In this document: piece by piece, positions 25,431-35,860 of the stretch
How positions within the stretch are numbered: the first letter of the stretch is position 1
Layout: every line of letters begins with the position of its first letter
Source of the DNA: Roseateles_B sp041913905
Lineage (GTDB): Bacteria; Pseudomonadota; Gammaproteobacteria; Burkholderiales; Burkholderiaceae_C
NCBI GenBank assembly: GCA_041913905.1
Contig: JAYSEK010000006.1
Span: 62,001-126,000, forward strand
Length of the DNA stretch: 64,000 nt
Direction of reading: 5' to 3'
Made by a program: the position numbers and the translations under genes
Notes under the pieces: generated by a model
The model's input: only the letters and a program-made list of their open reading frames with translations
What the model was told of the DNA's origin: nothing
Database searches by the model: none

Positions 25431-27127
25431 GCAAGCGCATGAACGACAACAAGCCCGCTTCCTTGCCGCCGGTGGAGCCGCGCTGCGCCTGGCCGCCGCT
25501 GCACCGCGTGGAGCGCCGCCAGGAGGGCGAGGAGCTGGCCCTGCTGACGGCCCTGCGGCCCGAGCTGGGCTGGCCGCGCCAGTGGGCCTGGCTGCCCGTG
25601 CGCGAGACGCCGTCCGGCTACGAGCCGCTGCAGCCCGAGCGCCCCTTGCGCGAGCAGGTGCGCCTGCGCGACTTCGAAGTGCAGGGCCGCTCGCATCCCG
25701 GCGACGCGCTGCGCTGCCGCCTGCCCCTGAACGAGGTGCCTGCCGACCCGGGAACAGGCCTGCTGTGCCTGCTGCTGTATGCGGACTTGCGCGGCCAGTG
25801 GGTGGAGGCGGCTCGGCGCTCCCCAAGCGCGGAGATCGAGCTGGAAGCGGCGTTGCAGGCGGCGCTGGCCATGGGTCCGCTGGAGCTGCGCCATGCCTTC
25901 GTGCCGCGCCCTGAGCCCGACGAGACCGCCGCCCGCGAGGAGGGCTTGAGCTTCATCCTGGCGGCCTGCCAATACCCGCCGGGGCTGCTGGATGCCCGCC
26001 AGGGCGCGGAGCATGACCCCCGCCGCGCCGGCCCCGTGGATGCCTCGCTGGCGCGCATGGTGGACTTCACCCGCCACACACCCGAGGGTCGAGCCTGCTC
26101 GCTGCTGCTGATCGCTGGCGACGAGGTCTATGCCGACGCCAGCGGCGGCCTGGCCGATGCCCACAACTCCGTCGAGCGCTACACCCGCGCCTACCAGCAC
26201 TTCAAGGCGGGCTTGATCCGCCACCTGCCGCCCACGCTGCAGCGCATCGTCCATGCGCCGGACGATCATGAGATCGAGGACAACTGGGGCCCCGTGTTGC
26301 GCAGCGACGGTCAGGAGGACGGCGGCCCGTGGATCGAGCCCGGTCGCGCCGCGGCCTGGGCCGCACGCTGGGAGCCGGGTGAACGCGAGGGCCTGCACGA
26401 GCACTTCTGGCACCGCTTCGACTGGCGCGGTGTGCGCTTCTTCATCGCCGACGCCCGCCTGGAACGCCAGCCCCGGCCGCAGTCGCGCCTGATGACGGCG
26501 CGCATCATGAGCGACGCGCAATGGCAGGCCCTGCAAGACTGGCTGGCGCAAAAGGACGACCGCCCGCGCGTCGTGCTCAGCGGTTCACTGCTCCTGCCCC
26601 GCCGTCGCAGCGTGGCCGAGTATCCGGGCGCTGCGGCGGCCAGCGACGCCTGGGATGGTTTTCCCGCCAGTCAGCATGACTTGTTGCGCGCGCTGTGGGT
26701 GCATGGCGCGCAGGACGTGGTCTTCCTGTCCGGGGACGAGCACCGAAGCGGTTATGCCATCGCCTGGGTGGGGGTGGACGATGGCCACGGCGGATTGCGC
26801 CAAGACCTGCCCAGGGTTCGGCTGCTGAGCCTGCACAGTTCCGCACTGCATGCGCCCTGGCCCTTTTCGGTGACGGAGCATGAGGCGTTCCAGGTGCCGG
26901 ACTCCTTTGCGTTGATGCCCGAAGGCGGCGCGGCCGATGGCGTGCTGACTGGCGGTCCGGCGCTGCGTTGCATCGTTACCGATTGGGCGGACCATCCAGG
27001 CGACGGGTTTGCCGTGCTGACGATGCGCAAGGGGCAGCTGGCGGTTCGCTTCGACCGGGCGGCTGCGTCCAGCCCTGTCGTGGTCTGGATCGGCGTGGAT
27101 GTGCGGAGCGCTCCTCCAGCCGGCTAA
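25427..27127 (+). CDS. PhoD-like metallophosphatase
   Basis: A 566-residue protein of the PhoD-like/alkaline phosphatase D superfamily. Its metal-binding motifs include LIAGDEVYAD, HAPDDHEIEDNW and LSGDEHRSGYA. It differs from the protein at 4006-6342 in lacking a Tat signal or any other export signal, so it probably works in the cytoplasm. It overlaps the GMC-hydrolase gene by four bases (ATGA), a sign of translational coupling. Known bacterial homologues often sit beside large GMC or lipase-like genes, but no substrate has been fixed, to my knowledge. Confidence 0.8.
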   Translation: MSKRMNDNKPASLPPVEPRCAWPPLHRVERRQEGEELALLTALRPELGWPRQWAWLPVRETPSGYEPLQPERPLREQVRLRDFEVQGRSHPGDALRCRLPLNEVPADPGTGLLCLLLYADLRGQWVEAARRSPSAEIELEAALQAALAMGPLELRHAFVPRPEPDETAAREEGLSFILAACQYPPGLLDARQGAEHDPRRAGPVDASLARMVDFTRHTPEGRACSLLLIAGDEVYADASGGLADAHNSVERYTRAYQHFKAGLIRHLPPTLQRIVHAPDDHEIEDNWGPVLRSDGQEDGGPWIEPGRAAAWAARWEPGEREGLHEHFWHRFDWRGVRFFIADARLERQPRPQSRLMTARIMSDAQWQALQDWLAQKDDRPRVVLSGSLLLPRRRSVAEYPGAAAASDAWDGFPASQHDLLRALWVHGAQDVVFLSGDEHRSGYAIAWVGVDDGHGGLRQDLPRVRLLSLHSSALHAPWPFSVTEHEAFQVPDSFALMPEGGAADGVLTGGPALRCIVTDWADHPGDGFAVLTMRKGQLAVRFDRAAASSPVVVWIGVDVRSAPPAG

Positions 27128-27169
27128 GCTTCGGCATGGGCCGGAAGGCGGTGCGAGGGATCCGGGATC

Positions 27170-27580
27170 ATGAGCAAGTTTGGCGAGTACGCCGTGTTGT
27201 GGGCTGTCCTGACTGGAACGGCATGGATCCGTAACGGCCTGCGCTGGGCCGTCGGCACGGGTGTCGTGCTGGCCGTCCTGTTGCTGCTGCCCTGGTACCT
27301 GGGATCGCGCAGGCCCGACCGCCCGCCGACGCGCACGGAGCGCGCCGCGGCCCGGGGCTGGCTCTGGCTGCGACGTCTGGCCGCGTGGCTGCTGGCCTGC
27401 CTGTTGATGGGCGTAGCGGGGTACGAAGCAAGCCGGAACCCGCCGGCTGCTGTGGGCTGGGCGCTTGCCGGCCTGTGGCTGTTCTGGGTCGGCGCGGTTG
27501 GCGTGGGCCGCCGTCGCGGTATTGATGACGACCTGCCCCTGCACCGCGAGCGCAAGCGGCGCTACGGCTGGTGGTGCTGA
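27170..27580 (+). CDS. Hypothetical membrane protein
   Basis: A 136-residue protein with three hydrophobic segments (about residues 25-45, 68-85 and 93-110) and basic, arginine-rich connecting loops. No family was recognised. It starts 42 bases after the PhoD-like gene in the same direction and may be the tail of that operon. Its last 19 bases overlap the end of the convergent gene at 27562. Confidence 0.6.
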   Translation: MSKFGEYAVLWAVLTGTAWIRNGLRWAVGTGVVLAVLLLLPWYLGSRRPDRPPTRTERAAARGWLWLRRLAAWLLACLLMGVAGYEASRNPPAAVGWALAGLWLFWVGAVGVGRRRGIDDDLPLHRERKRRYGWWC

Positions 27581-28017
27581 AGCCGGCGCCCCGCCAGGCT
27601 CAACCCGGCCTTGAAATTCCTGCTCAGCAGGGTGAGTTGGACCAGTCCCACCAGCAGCTCCAATCCTTGGACGGCGTAGAAGAGCGGATCGAACAGGCCG
27701 GCTGAGGCCCGCTGGTGCAGGAACAGGGCGGCCGGCACCATGACGATCAGGCCGTTGATGGCCAGCATGGGCATGCGCTTTTTCTTCTGCTCGATCAGGC
27801 GACCCTGGCGGTGCCGGCCCAGGGAGAAGCCGCTGGCGCCGGTGATCGCCATGGCCAGCACCAGTGCGACCAGGCCGTATTGCGCGATGCCGCGCTTCAC
27901 CAGGGCAACGGCGGCACCGTCCAGGAACAGTTCGGCCACCACGGTAGACGTCCAGAAGGTCGCCACCAGCAGCAGGGCTGTGCTGCCCGCGGCGGCGTGG
28001 AGGAGAGTCTTGTTCAT
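27562..28017 (-). CDS. Hypothetical four-helix membrane protein
   Basis: A 151-residue protein with four predicted membrane helices (about residues 8-28, 45-65, 83-103 and 115-135) and a basic cytoplasmic loop (GRHRQGRLIEQKKKR). No family was recognised. An AGGA element precedes the ATG. It is divergent from the MarR-type regulator at 28161, with a candidate operator between them, so it may be that regulator's target and could be a small efflux or stress-related membrane protein; function is not established. Confidence 0.65.
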   Translation of the reverse strand: MNKTLLHAAAGSTALLLVATFWTSTVVAELFLDGAAVALVKRGIAQYGLVALVLAMAITGASGFSLGRHRQGRLIEQKKKRMPMLAINGLIVMVPAALFLHQRASAGLFDPLFYAVQGLELLVGLVQLTLLSRNFKAGLSLAGRRLQHHQP

Positions 28018-28107
28018 GGCGGCGTCCTGTTGATGGCGTGGTGGTGGCCTGCCGAAGAAGGCACGCTCCCTCGCGGAGCAGTGCGAGATGGGTCAATGCT
28101 GCATTAA

Positions 28108-28123
28108 TGACATGATGTTGTCA
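28108..28123. promoter_or_regulatory. Candidate MarR operator
   Basis: Inverted repeat TGACA-N6-TGTCA in an AT-rich stretch between divergent genes, 38 bases before the MarR-type start codon. The arm length and centre fit a dimeric winged-helix regulator. It was found by eye and is short enough to arise by chance. Confidence 0.35.
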
Positions 28124-28160
28124 ATGTGGTCTTGTTTTTCCTGAATGTCACAATGGTGGA

Positions 28161-28649
28161 ATGCGAAAGACCCTGAGGACCAAGGCTGGAGCGGCAATGA
28201 GCGAGACCGTGCTCGCGCTGTTCCGTGTCACCACCGGCCTGCTCACCGGGGGCGACCGGCTGGTTGCCGAGCTGGGCCTGACCAGCGCACGCTGGCAGGT
28301 GCTGGGCACCATCGTGGCGGCGGAGCGTCCGCAGCCCGTCGCCTGGCTGGCCCGCGACATGGGGGCCAACCGTCAGAATGTGCAGCGCATCGTCAACGAC
28401 CTGGCGCGGGGAGGTTTCGTGGAGTTCGCTCCCAATCCGCATCACCGCCGGGCTTCACTGGTGCTCATCACCGACCACGGGCGCAGTGCCTTCGAACGCG
28501 CCATGGCCTTGGAGGCACCCTGGATGAACGCGCTGACGGCGGGCATCGATCCTGCCGACATCGCGGCCATGCAGCGCGTCCTGTCCGTGCTGCGCGTGCG
28601 CTTGGACGCAGAGCAGTCCGGTGCCGACGATGCGGACACAGGAGCCTGA
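28161..28649 (+). CDS. MarR family transcriptional regulator
   Basis: A 162-residue winged-helix regulator of the MarR family. The helix-turn-helix is near residues 55-80 (PVAWLARDMGANRQNVQRIVNDL), followed by the wing with the typical FAPNPHHRRASLVLITDHG segment and a C-terminal dimerisation helix. Such proteins repress divergently transcribed genes and release DNA on binding small aromatic ligands. The start could also be the Met at 28197. It is divergent from the small membrane protein at 27562-28017. Confidence 0.9.
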   Translation: MRKTLRTKAGAAMSETVLALFRVTTGLLTGGDRLVAELGLTSARWQVLGTIVAAERPQPVAWLARDMGANRQNVQRIVNDLARGGFVEFAPNPHHRRASLVLITDHGRSAFERAMALEAPWMNALTAGIDPADIAAMQRVLSVLRVRLDAEQSGADDADTGA

Positions 28650-28801
28650 ACCCGCGGGTCGGCGTTCCATCGCAGGCGCCATCTGCCGGGCGGCGTTGCT
28701 GCGCCTGCGCGGACACCGGAAAGCGCGGCACGCTGGTGTTGCGCCGCCGCGCCCAGCGCGTGTCACGGGGCCCGCATGGGGCCGCCGCGTCCAGGGGAGC
28801 C

Positions 28802-29281
28802 TCAGCCGCGGCGCGCCGCCTCGATCTTTGCAATATCGATCTTCACCATGTCCATCATCGCCTCGAACACCCGCTTGGCTGCGGCACGGTCCGGGTCGGC
28901 CAGGGCCTCGGTGAGGACGCGCGGCGTGATCTGCCAGTTCAGTCCCCATTTGTCCTTGCACCAGCCGCAGGCGCTGGCCTGGCCGCCGTTGGACAGGATG
29001 GCGTTCCAGTACCGGTCCGTTTCAGCCTGGTCCTCGGTCGCGACCTGGAAGGAGAAGGCCTCCGTGTGGGGGAAGGCCGGACCGCCGTTGAGGCCGAGGC
29101 AGGGGATGCCCATGACGGTGAACTCCACCGTCAGCACGTCGCCGGCCTTGCCGCTGGGGTAGTCGCTGGGGGCCGTGTGGACGGCCTGCACCGCGCTGTC
29201 GGGAAAGGTTTGGGCGTAGAACTGCGCCGCGTCCAGTGCGGTGCCGTTGTACCAAAGGCAGATGGTGTTCTTGCTGACCAT
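28802..29281 (-). CDS. VOC family protein, PhnB/3-demethylubiquinone methyltransferase-like
   Basis: A 159-residue vicinal-oxygen-chelate fold protein of the PhnB-like group, often annotated misleadingly as 3-demethylubiquinone-9 3-methyltransferase. Typical wording is present: TICLWYNGTALDAAQFY, VLTVEFTVMGIPCLGLNGGP, EAFSFQVATEDQAETDRYW and WGLNWQITP. No methyltransferase motif is visible. An AGGAG site precedes the ATG. It stands alone on the minus strand between MarR and a GNAT gene. The substrate is unknown. Confidence 0.88.
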   Translation of the reverse strand: MVSKNTICLWYNGTALDAAQFYAQTFPDSAVQAVHTAPSDYPSGKAGDVLTVEFTVMGIPCLGLNGGPAFPHTEAFSFQVATEDQAETDRYWNAILSNGGQASACGWCKDKWGLNWQITPRVLTEALADPDRAAAKRVFEAMMDMVKIDIAKIEAARRG

Positions 29282-29523
29282 GGGGTGCTCCTGCGCGTGA
29301 GAAGAGGGAGAAGGGAAACGGAGGCGCGAGAACTTCGGCGCCCGAGGGGCCGCGTCGCCAGCCGCAGACTAGCCGAGCGCTCGCATGCCCGCATGCGCCA
29401 GGCCCTGGCGGCCGCAGGGTTGCTCGCTGTCGACGCTGGCGCCGGACTCCACGAACCGGCCGCCGCCTGCCAGAGCGGTGCGGGAGCCGGGCCACAATGC
29501 GCAGAGCCTTGCCTCGGTCACCC

Positions 29524-30030
29524 ATGCCCTCATCCCGAATCCACCTCCGCCCGCCCCAGCCTGACGATGCCGATGCCTTCCTGGCCGCCGTGGCGGCCAG
29601 CCGGCGCCTCCACGGACGATGGGTGTCACCGCCCAAGGACGAGGCGGCCTACCTGGCCTACCTGGAGCGCATGCGGCAGCCGGGGCAGGCGGCCTTCCTG
29701 GTCCTGCGGCGGGACGACGATGCGCTGGTGGGCGTCGTGAATCTGAGCCACATCGTCATGGGCGCCCTGCGCAGCGCCTACCTGGGCTACTACGCATTTG
29801 CACCCCAGGCCGGCCAGGGCCTGATGACGGAGGGCCTGGGAGCGGTCTGCCGCCATGCCTTCCGGGTGCTGAAGCTGCATCGTGTGGAGGCCAATATCCA
29901 ACCGGACAACCGGGCCTCGCTGGCGCTGGCCAAGCGCTGTGGTTTTCGCAAGGAAGGCTTCTCGCCCCGTTACCTGAAGATCAATGGGCGATGGCGGGAC
30001 CACGAGCGCTGGGCGCTGCTGGCGGACTGA
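29524..30030 (+). CDS. GNAT family N-acetyltransferase (RimJ/RimL-like)
   Basis: A 168-residue acetyltransferase of the RimJ/RimL branch. Motifs include RIHLRPPQPDDADAFLAAV at the start, LVGVVNLSHIV (motif C/D), YYAFAPQAGQGLMTEGLGA (acetyl-CoA loop region) and VEANIQPDNRASLALAKRCGF with EGFSPRYLKINGRWRDHERW at the end. The last two are strong markers for ribosomal-protein-type N-acetyltransferases. The start at 29524 places the conserved beta strand at the N-terminus; a Met nine codons earlier is possible. Confidence 0.88.
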   Translation: MPSSRIHLRPPQPDDADAFLAAVAASRRLHGRWVSPPKDEAAYLAYLERMRQPGQAAFLVLRRDDDALVGVVNLSHIVMGALRSAYLGYYAFAPQAGQGLMTEGLGAVCRHAFRVLKLHRVEANIQPDNRASLALAKRCGFRKEGFSPRYLKINGRWRDHERWALLAD

Positions 30031-30054
30031 GTCGCTACTGCGGCGGCGCCGGGG

Positions 30055-30447
30055 TCAGGCCTTGCCCGCGTTGTACTGGGCTGCGGCCCGAACCAGGGCC
30101 TGCAGGGCCGGGCCGTTCACCGTGGCGCCTTCTTGAAAGTCAATGGCGCGGCGCACACGGCCGTCCAGGCTGCTGTTGAACAGGCCGGCCGGGTCGGGCA
30201 GGGCGGCGCCCTGCGCGAAAGTGAGCTTCACGTGGCGCTGGTAGGTCTCGCCGGTGCAGATCAGGCCGGCATGCGTCCAGCAGGGCCCGCTCCACTTCCA
30301 GTCCTCGGCGATGCCCGGCTGGGCATCGAGGATCAGCGCGCGCAACCGGGCCAGCAAGGCGCCGCGCCAGTCGCCCAGGGTCGCGATGCGCTCGTCGATC
30401 AGCGCCGCGGGCGTGGGGCCGGCGGCTGTGGCTTTTGAACGGGGCAT
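30055..30447 (-). CDS. DUF1801 (YdhG-like) protein
   Basis: A 130-residue small protein of the DUF1801/YdhG-like fold, shown by PGIAEDWKWSGPCWTHAGLIC, HVKLTFAQGAAL and the ending LFNSSLDGRVRRAIDFQEG. Function is unknown; related proteins resemble iron chaperone and AhpD-like small domains. It has a strong AAGGAGG ribosome binding site and is the third gene of an AraC-VOC-DUF1801 unit, with a gap of only 19 bases. Confidence 0.85.
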   Translation of the reverse strand: MPRSKATAAGPTPAALIDERIATLGDWRGALLARLRALILDAQPGIAEDWKWSGPCWTHAGLICTGETYQRHVKLTFAQGAALPDPAGLFNSSLDGRVRRAIDFQEGATVNGPALQALVRAAAQYNAGKA

Positions 30448-30466
30448 GAGCGGGCCTCCTTGCGGT

Positions 30467-30874
30467 TCAGGAACGGACCTGGATCAGCTTCCAGCCATTG
30501 CCGGAAGGGTCGCGGAAACCGGCGTCCACGCTGCCGAAGCGCTCCACCGGCTCCTGGGTGATTTCAACACCGGCGGCGCGGAAGGCCGCGCAGCTGGCGC
30601 GGCAGTCCTTCACGCGCAGCACCAGCGGCGGCATGGCGCCCTTGGCCACCAGCGCCTGAAGCGCCTGGGCCGTGGCAGCATCCTGCATGGGTGGGCCCGG
30701 CAGGAACAGGCCCAGCTGCACTTCCGGCTGATCGGGATGCTGCACCGTCAGCCAGCGGAAGGGGCCGTTGCGCACGTCGGTGTGCACGCGAAATCCCAGG
30801 CGCTCCACGTAGAAGGCCAGGGCGGCGTCCTGGTCGTGAACGTAGATGCCCATCACATCGATACCTGCATTCAT
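30467..30874 (-). CDS. VOC/glyoxalase family protein
   Basis: A 135-residue protein with two beta-alpha-beta-beta-beta modules of the vicinal oxygen chelate fold: IDVMGIYVHDQDAALAFYVERLGF at the start and FRDPSGNGWKLIQV at the end, the glyoxalase/dioxygenase hallmark. The metal ligands of glyoxalase I are not clearly all present. An AAGGAG site is in place. It starts one base from the AraC-type gene and is likely controlled by it. Confidence 0.88.
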   Translation of the reverse strand: MNAGIDVMGIYVHDQDAALAFYVERLGFRVHTDVRNGPFRWLTVQHPDQPEVQLGLFLPGPPMQDAATAQALQALVAKGAMPPLVLRVKDCRASCAAFRAAGVEITQEPVERFGSVDAGFRDPSGNGWKLIQVRS

Positions 30875-30875
30875 G

Positions 30876-31379
30876 TCAGCTCCTTGCTGTGTTGATTTCC
30901 ACGGACGCTGTTGTAGCGGCTGCCTGGGTTCGGCGCTTCTCCGAAACTGCGCTGAGCAGGTCGGGGCGCTGGGCGGCCATCAGATGGCACAGCGGCATGC
31001 CGGCCAGGGCCTGCACGGGTGTCTCGCGGCGCAGCCGTTCGCGCACGGCGGCGGGGTGGCTGCCGGTGATGTCGCGGAAGGTGCGGCCGAAGGTGCCCAG
31101 GCTGTCCCAGCCCGTCTGGAGGGCGATTTCGGTGACGGAGAGCTCGGTGTCCCGCAGCAGGGTGCAGGCACGCTCGATGCGCCGGCTCAGCAGGTAGCGA
31201 TGCGGCGGCAGGCCGAATGCGGCCTTGAAGGCGCGGGCGAAGTAGGCCTCGGTGAGTCCGCAGAGGTCCGCCAGGCGCTGGACCGGCCAGGCCTCCTCGG
31301 AGGCCGCATCCATGCGGTCCTTGGCCCGCAGCAGGCGGCGCAGCAGCTCGGGGCTGAGAGAGCGGGAGGGGGCGGACAT
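30876..31379 (-). CDS. AraC family transcriptional regulator (short form)
   Basis: A 167-residue protein made mainly of an AraC DNA-binding domain, with two helix-turn-helix motifs (VQRLADLCGLTEAYFARAFK, then VTEIALQTGWDSLGTFGRTF) and the HRYLLSRRIERA linker. There is no N-terminal sensor domain. The C-terminal tail is alanine-rich. It heads the AraC-VOC-DUF1801 unit; in other genomes this trio occurs together, with the regulator probably controlling the two small enzymes. Confidence 0.9.
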   Translation of the reverse strand: MSAPSRSLSPELLRRLLRAKDRMDAASEEAWPVQRLADLCGLTEAYFARAFKAAFGLPPHRYLLSRRIERACTLLRDTELSVTEIALQTGWDSLGTFGRTFRDITGSHPAAVRERLRRETPVQALAGMPLCHLMAAQRPDLLSAVSEKRRTQAAATTASVEINTARS

Positions 31380-31485
31380 GCCAAGTCAGGGGCGCGGAGC
31401 CCGTTGCGAAAGCTCGGCAGCATCATAGGGTCTGGACCGATGGCGATCCCCTGGGCACGGTGACGAAGCGTTTCCACTTGACGTG

Positions 31486-31507
31486 AAAAAGGGGCCCGTG
31501 GCCCCTT
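31486..31507 (-). terminator. Intrinsic terminator of the PEP-CTERM gene
   Basis: Stem AAGGGGCC / GGCCCCTT with a 3-base loop, followed on the minus strand by five T residues. It lies 24 bases after the stop codon of the PEP-CTERM gene. Confidence 0.85.
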
Positions 31508-31531
31508 GGATTCGGCACCGCGTGACGGCGC

Positions 31532-32149
31532 TTATGCCGAGCGGCGACGGCGAGCCAGGAGGCCCAGCGAGGCCAGCCCCACCAGGCTCCAGGTGGCCGG
31601 CTCGGGAACCTGCGAGGGTGCACCGGTCTGGCCGAAGAGGCGCACGGCGTCGATCTCTTCCCAGGCTGCCTGGTCGTGCTCGGTGTTGACGTAGATCTTC
31701 AGCCCGACGGTGGCATAGGCGGTGGTGCTCCAGTTCACCAGGAAGTCGACCGGGCTGCCGGCCAGACTCGTGTCCTTGCCACTCCACACGGTATGCAGCA
31801 GGCCGTTCTGGTCCAGTGCATCCACTTGCGTCACGAAGCCATTGCCCCAGGTCTCGCGGATCATCGCCCCGCTGGAGTACACCGGCGTGTCGAAGCCCAG
31901 GGTGAGGAACTGCATGCCGCCGTTGCGCTGGGCGGCGGCCCAGGAGGTGGGAATGTCGCCGTAGTTCGTGGTGTCAGGCGCACCCAGGGTTTGGGCGGCA
32001 GACCAGCTGGTGCTGCTCCACTGGGAGCTGAAGCCTAGCACCTTGCTGGCCCATTGGCTGACCGGAGCGGCCTGGGCGCTGGCGCCGAGCAGCACGCCGG
32101 CGCCAAGGGCGATGGCGCGCAGCGATGTCAGGCTGAGAAAGCGATTCAT
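31532..32149 (-). CDS. PEP-CTERM sorting domain protein
   Basis: A 205-residue exported protein. The signal peptide is residues 1-27 (ending ASAQA). A central domain of about 150 residues, with WSAAQTLGAPDT and DQAAWEEIDAVRL motifs, resembles discoidin-like or F5/8-type sandwich domains found in such proteins. The C-terminus is a complete PEP-CTERM signal: VPEPATWSLVGLASLGLLARRRR. This targets it to exosortase, which is not encoded in the window. The Met at 32149 follows an AGAGGTGA site; an earlier Met has no support. It is a single-gene unit with its own terminator. Confidence 0.92.
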   Translation of the reverse strand: MNRFLSLTSLRAIALGAGVLLGASAQAAPVSQWASKVLGFSSQWSSTSWSAAQTLGAPDTTNYGDIPTSWAAAQRNGGMQFLTLGFDTPVYSSGAMIRETWGNGFVTQVDALDQNGLLHTVWSGKDTSLAGSPVDFLVNWSTTAYATVGLKIYVNTEHDQAAWEEIDAVRLFGQTGAPSQVPEPATWSLVGLASLGLLARRRRSA

Positions 32150-32224
32150 GTTCACCTCTGCTGTGTTCGGGGTATGGAAATGGTCGGCCCGGATTTTCCG
32201 CAGGGATCTGATGCGCACTCGATC

Positions 32225-32238
32225 CCCCCGATCGGGGG
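32225..32238. promoter_or_regulatory. Perfect 14-bp palindrome upstream of the PEP-CTERM gene
   Basis: CCCCCGATCGGGGG lies 75 bases upstream of the PEP-CTERM start codon. It could be a binding site for a dimeric regulator or a small hairpin. No regulator can be assigned. Confidence 0.35.
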
Positions 32239-32304
32239 TTTGGGTGCTGAATCACGTAACTCTTTGTTTGATTGGGCGAGCTGCGCGCGGTGTGGCGCGA
32301 ACAG

Positions 32305-32336
32305 CGTCCGGCAGCGCCCTCAGGCGCCGCCGGACG
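32305..32336 (-). terminator. Hairpin after the M16 peptidase gene
   Basis: CGTCCGGC / GCCGGACG outer stem with an inner GCGCC / GGCGC stem and CTCA loop, eight bases past the stop codon of the peptidase gene. No T-run follows, so it may act as an RNA-end stabiliser instead of an intrinsic terminator. Confidence 0.5.
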
Positions 32337-32343
32337 GGACTCC

Positions 32344-35055
<2,712 letters not shown>

Positions 35056-35134
35056 GGTGGTGGCTGTGTTTGCAATCGCGCGGAGTGTGCGCCCCGCGCG
35101 GCGCGATGAAGGAAGTCAGAGGAGGGGGATGGGC

Positions 35135-35860
35135 TCAATGCATGGCCGCCCGCGCTTGCAGCATTTCATGCACGTCGTGACTCATCACGGCGAGGAAGGC
35201 GGCCAGCAGGAGGTAGTAGCTGCCGTACTCCCACTTCACGGCGGCGGGCACGGCGTAGTAGCTCTGGCCCTCGGGGCTGTCGCTGCGGTACTTCCAGGCT
35301 TTCCAGAGCTGCGGCCAGGCCAGCACCGCCATCAGGATCAGCATGGGGCTGGGGCGCCACAGGAACAGCGCCACCAGCACCGGCACGCCCAGCAGCCAGA
35401 TGCGGGGTGACAGCACGGCGGTGATGCGGCCGCCGTCAAAGGGCGAGACCGGGATGAGGTTGAAGAGGTTGAGGAAGAAGCCGGCATAGGCAACGGCCAG
35501 CAGCCAGTCGGCGCCCCAGCTGCGCGCCAGCAGGTAGCAGACCGTGGCCCCCACCGTGCCCAGCAGCGGACCGCCCAGCCCCACGAAAGCCTCGGTCTGG
35601 GCGTCGTGCGGCAGCTGCTTGAGCTCGATCCACGCGCCCACGAAGGGGATGAAGGTGGGCAGCCCCACCTCCAGGCCCTTGTGGCGCGCGGCCAGGTAGT
35701 GGCCCATCTCGTGCACGAACAGCAGGGCGATGAAGCCGGCGGCATAGCGCCAGCCATAGAGCATGGCGTAGACCGCCAGGGCCAGCAGCATGCTGCCGCC
35801 GGACAGCAGCAGCTTGCCCAGCTTCAGGCCCGAGAACAGCAGCAGGATGAGCTTGATCAT
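35135..35860 (-). CDS. Site-2 protease family (M50) membrane peptidase
   Basis: A 241-residue intramembrane zinc protease-type protein. The zinc motif is H50-E-M-G-H54 (LLFVHEMGHYLAARH) and the third ligand Asp142 lies in NLIPVSPFDGGR, both inside hydrophobic helices. It lacks PDZ domains, like the short bacterial M50 forms. The ATG overlaps the stop of the DUF2167 gene by four bases, so the two are coupled. Substrates are unknown; the partner membrane protein is a reasonable candidate for a functional link. Confidence 0.92.
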   Translation of the reverse strand: MIKLILLLFSGLKLGKLLLSGGSMLLALAVYAMLYGWRYAAGFIALLFVHEMGHYLAARHKGLEVGLPTFIPFVGAWIELKQLPHDAQTEAFVGLGGPLLGTVGATVCYLLARSWGADWLLAVAYAGFFLNLFNLIPVSPFDGGRITAVLSPRIWLLGVPVLVALFLWRPSPMLILMAVLAWPQLWKAWKYRSDSPEGQSYYAVPAAVKWEYGSYYLLLAAFLAVMSHDVHEMLQARAAMH

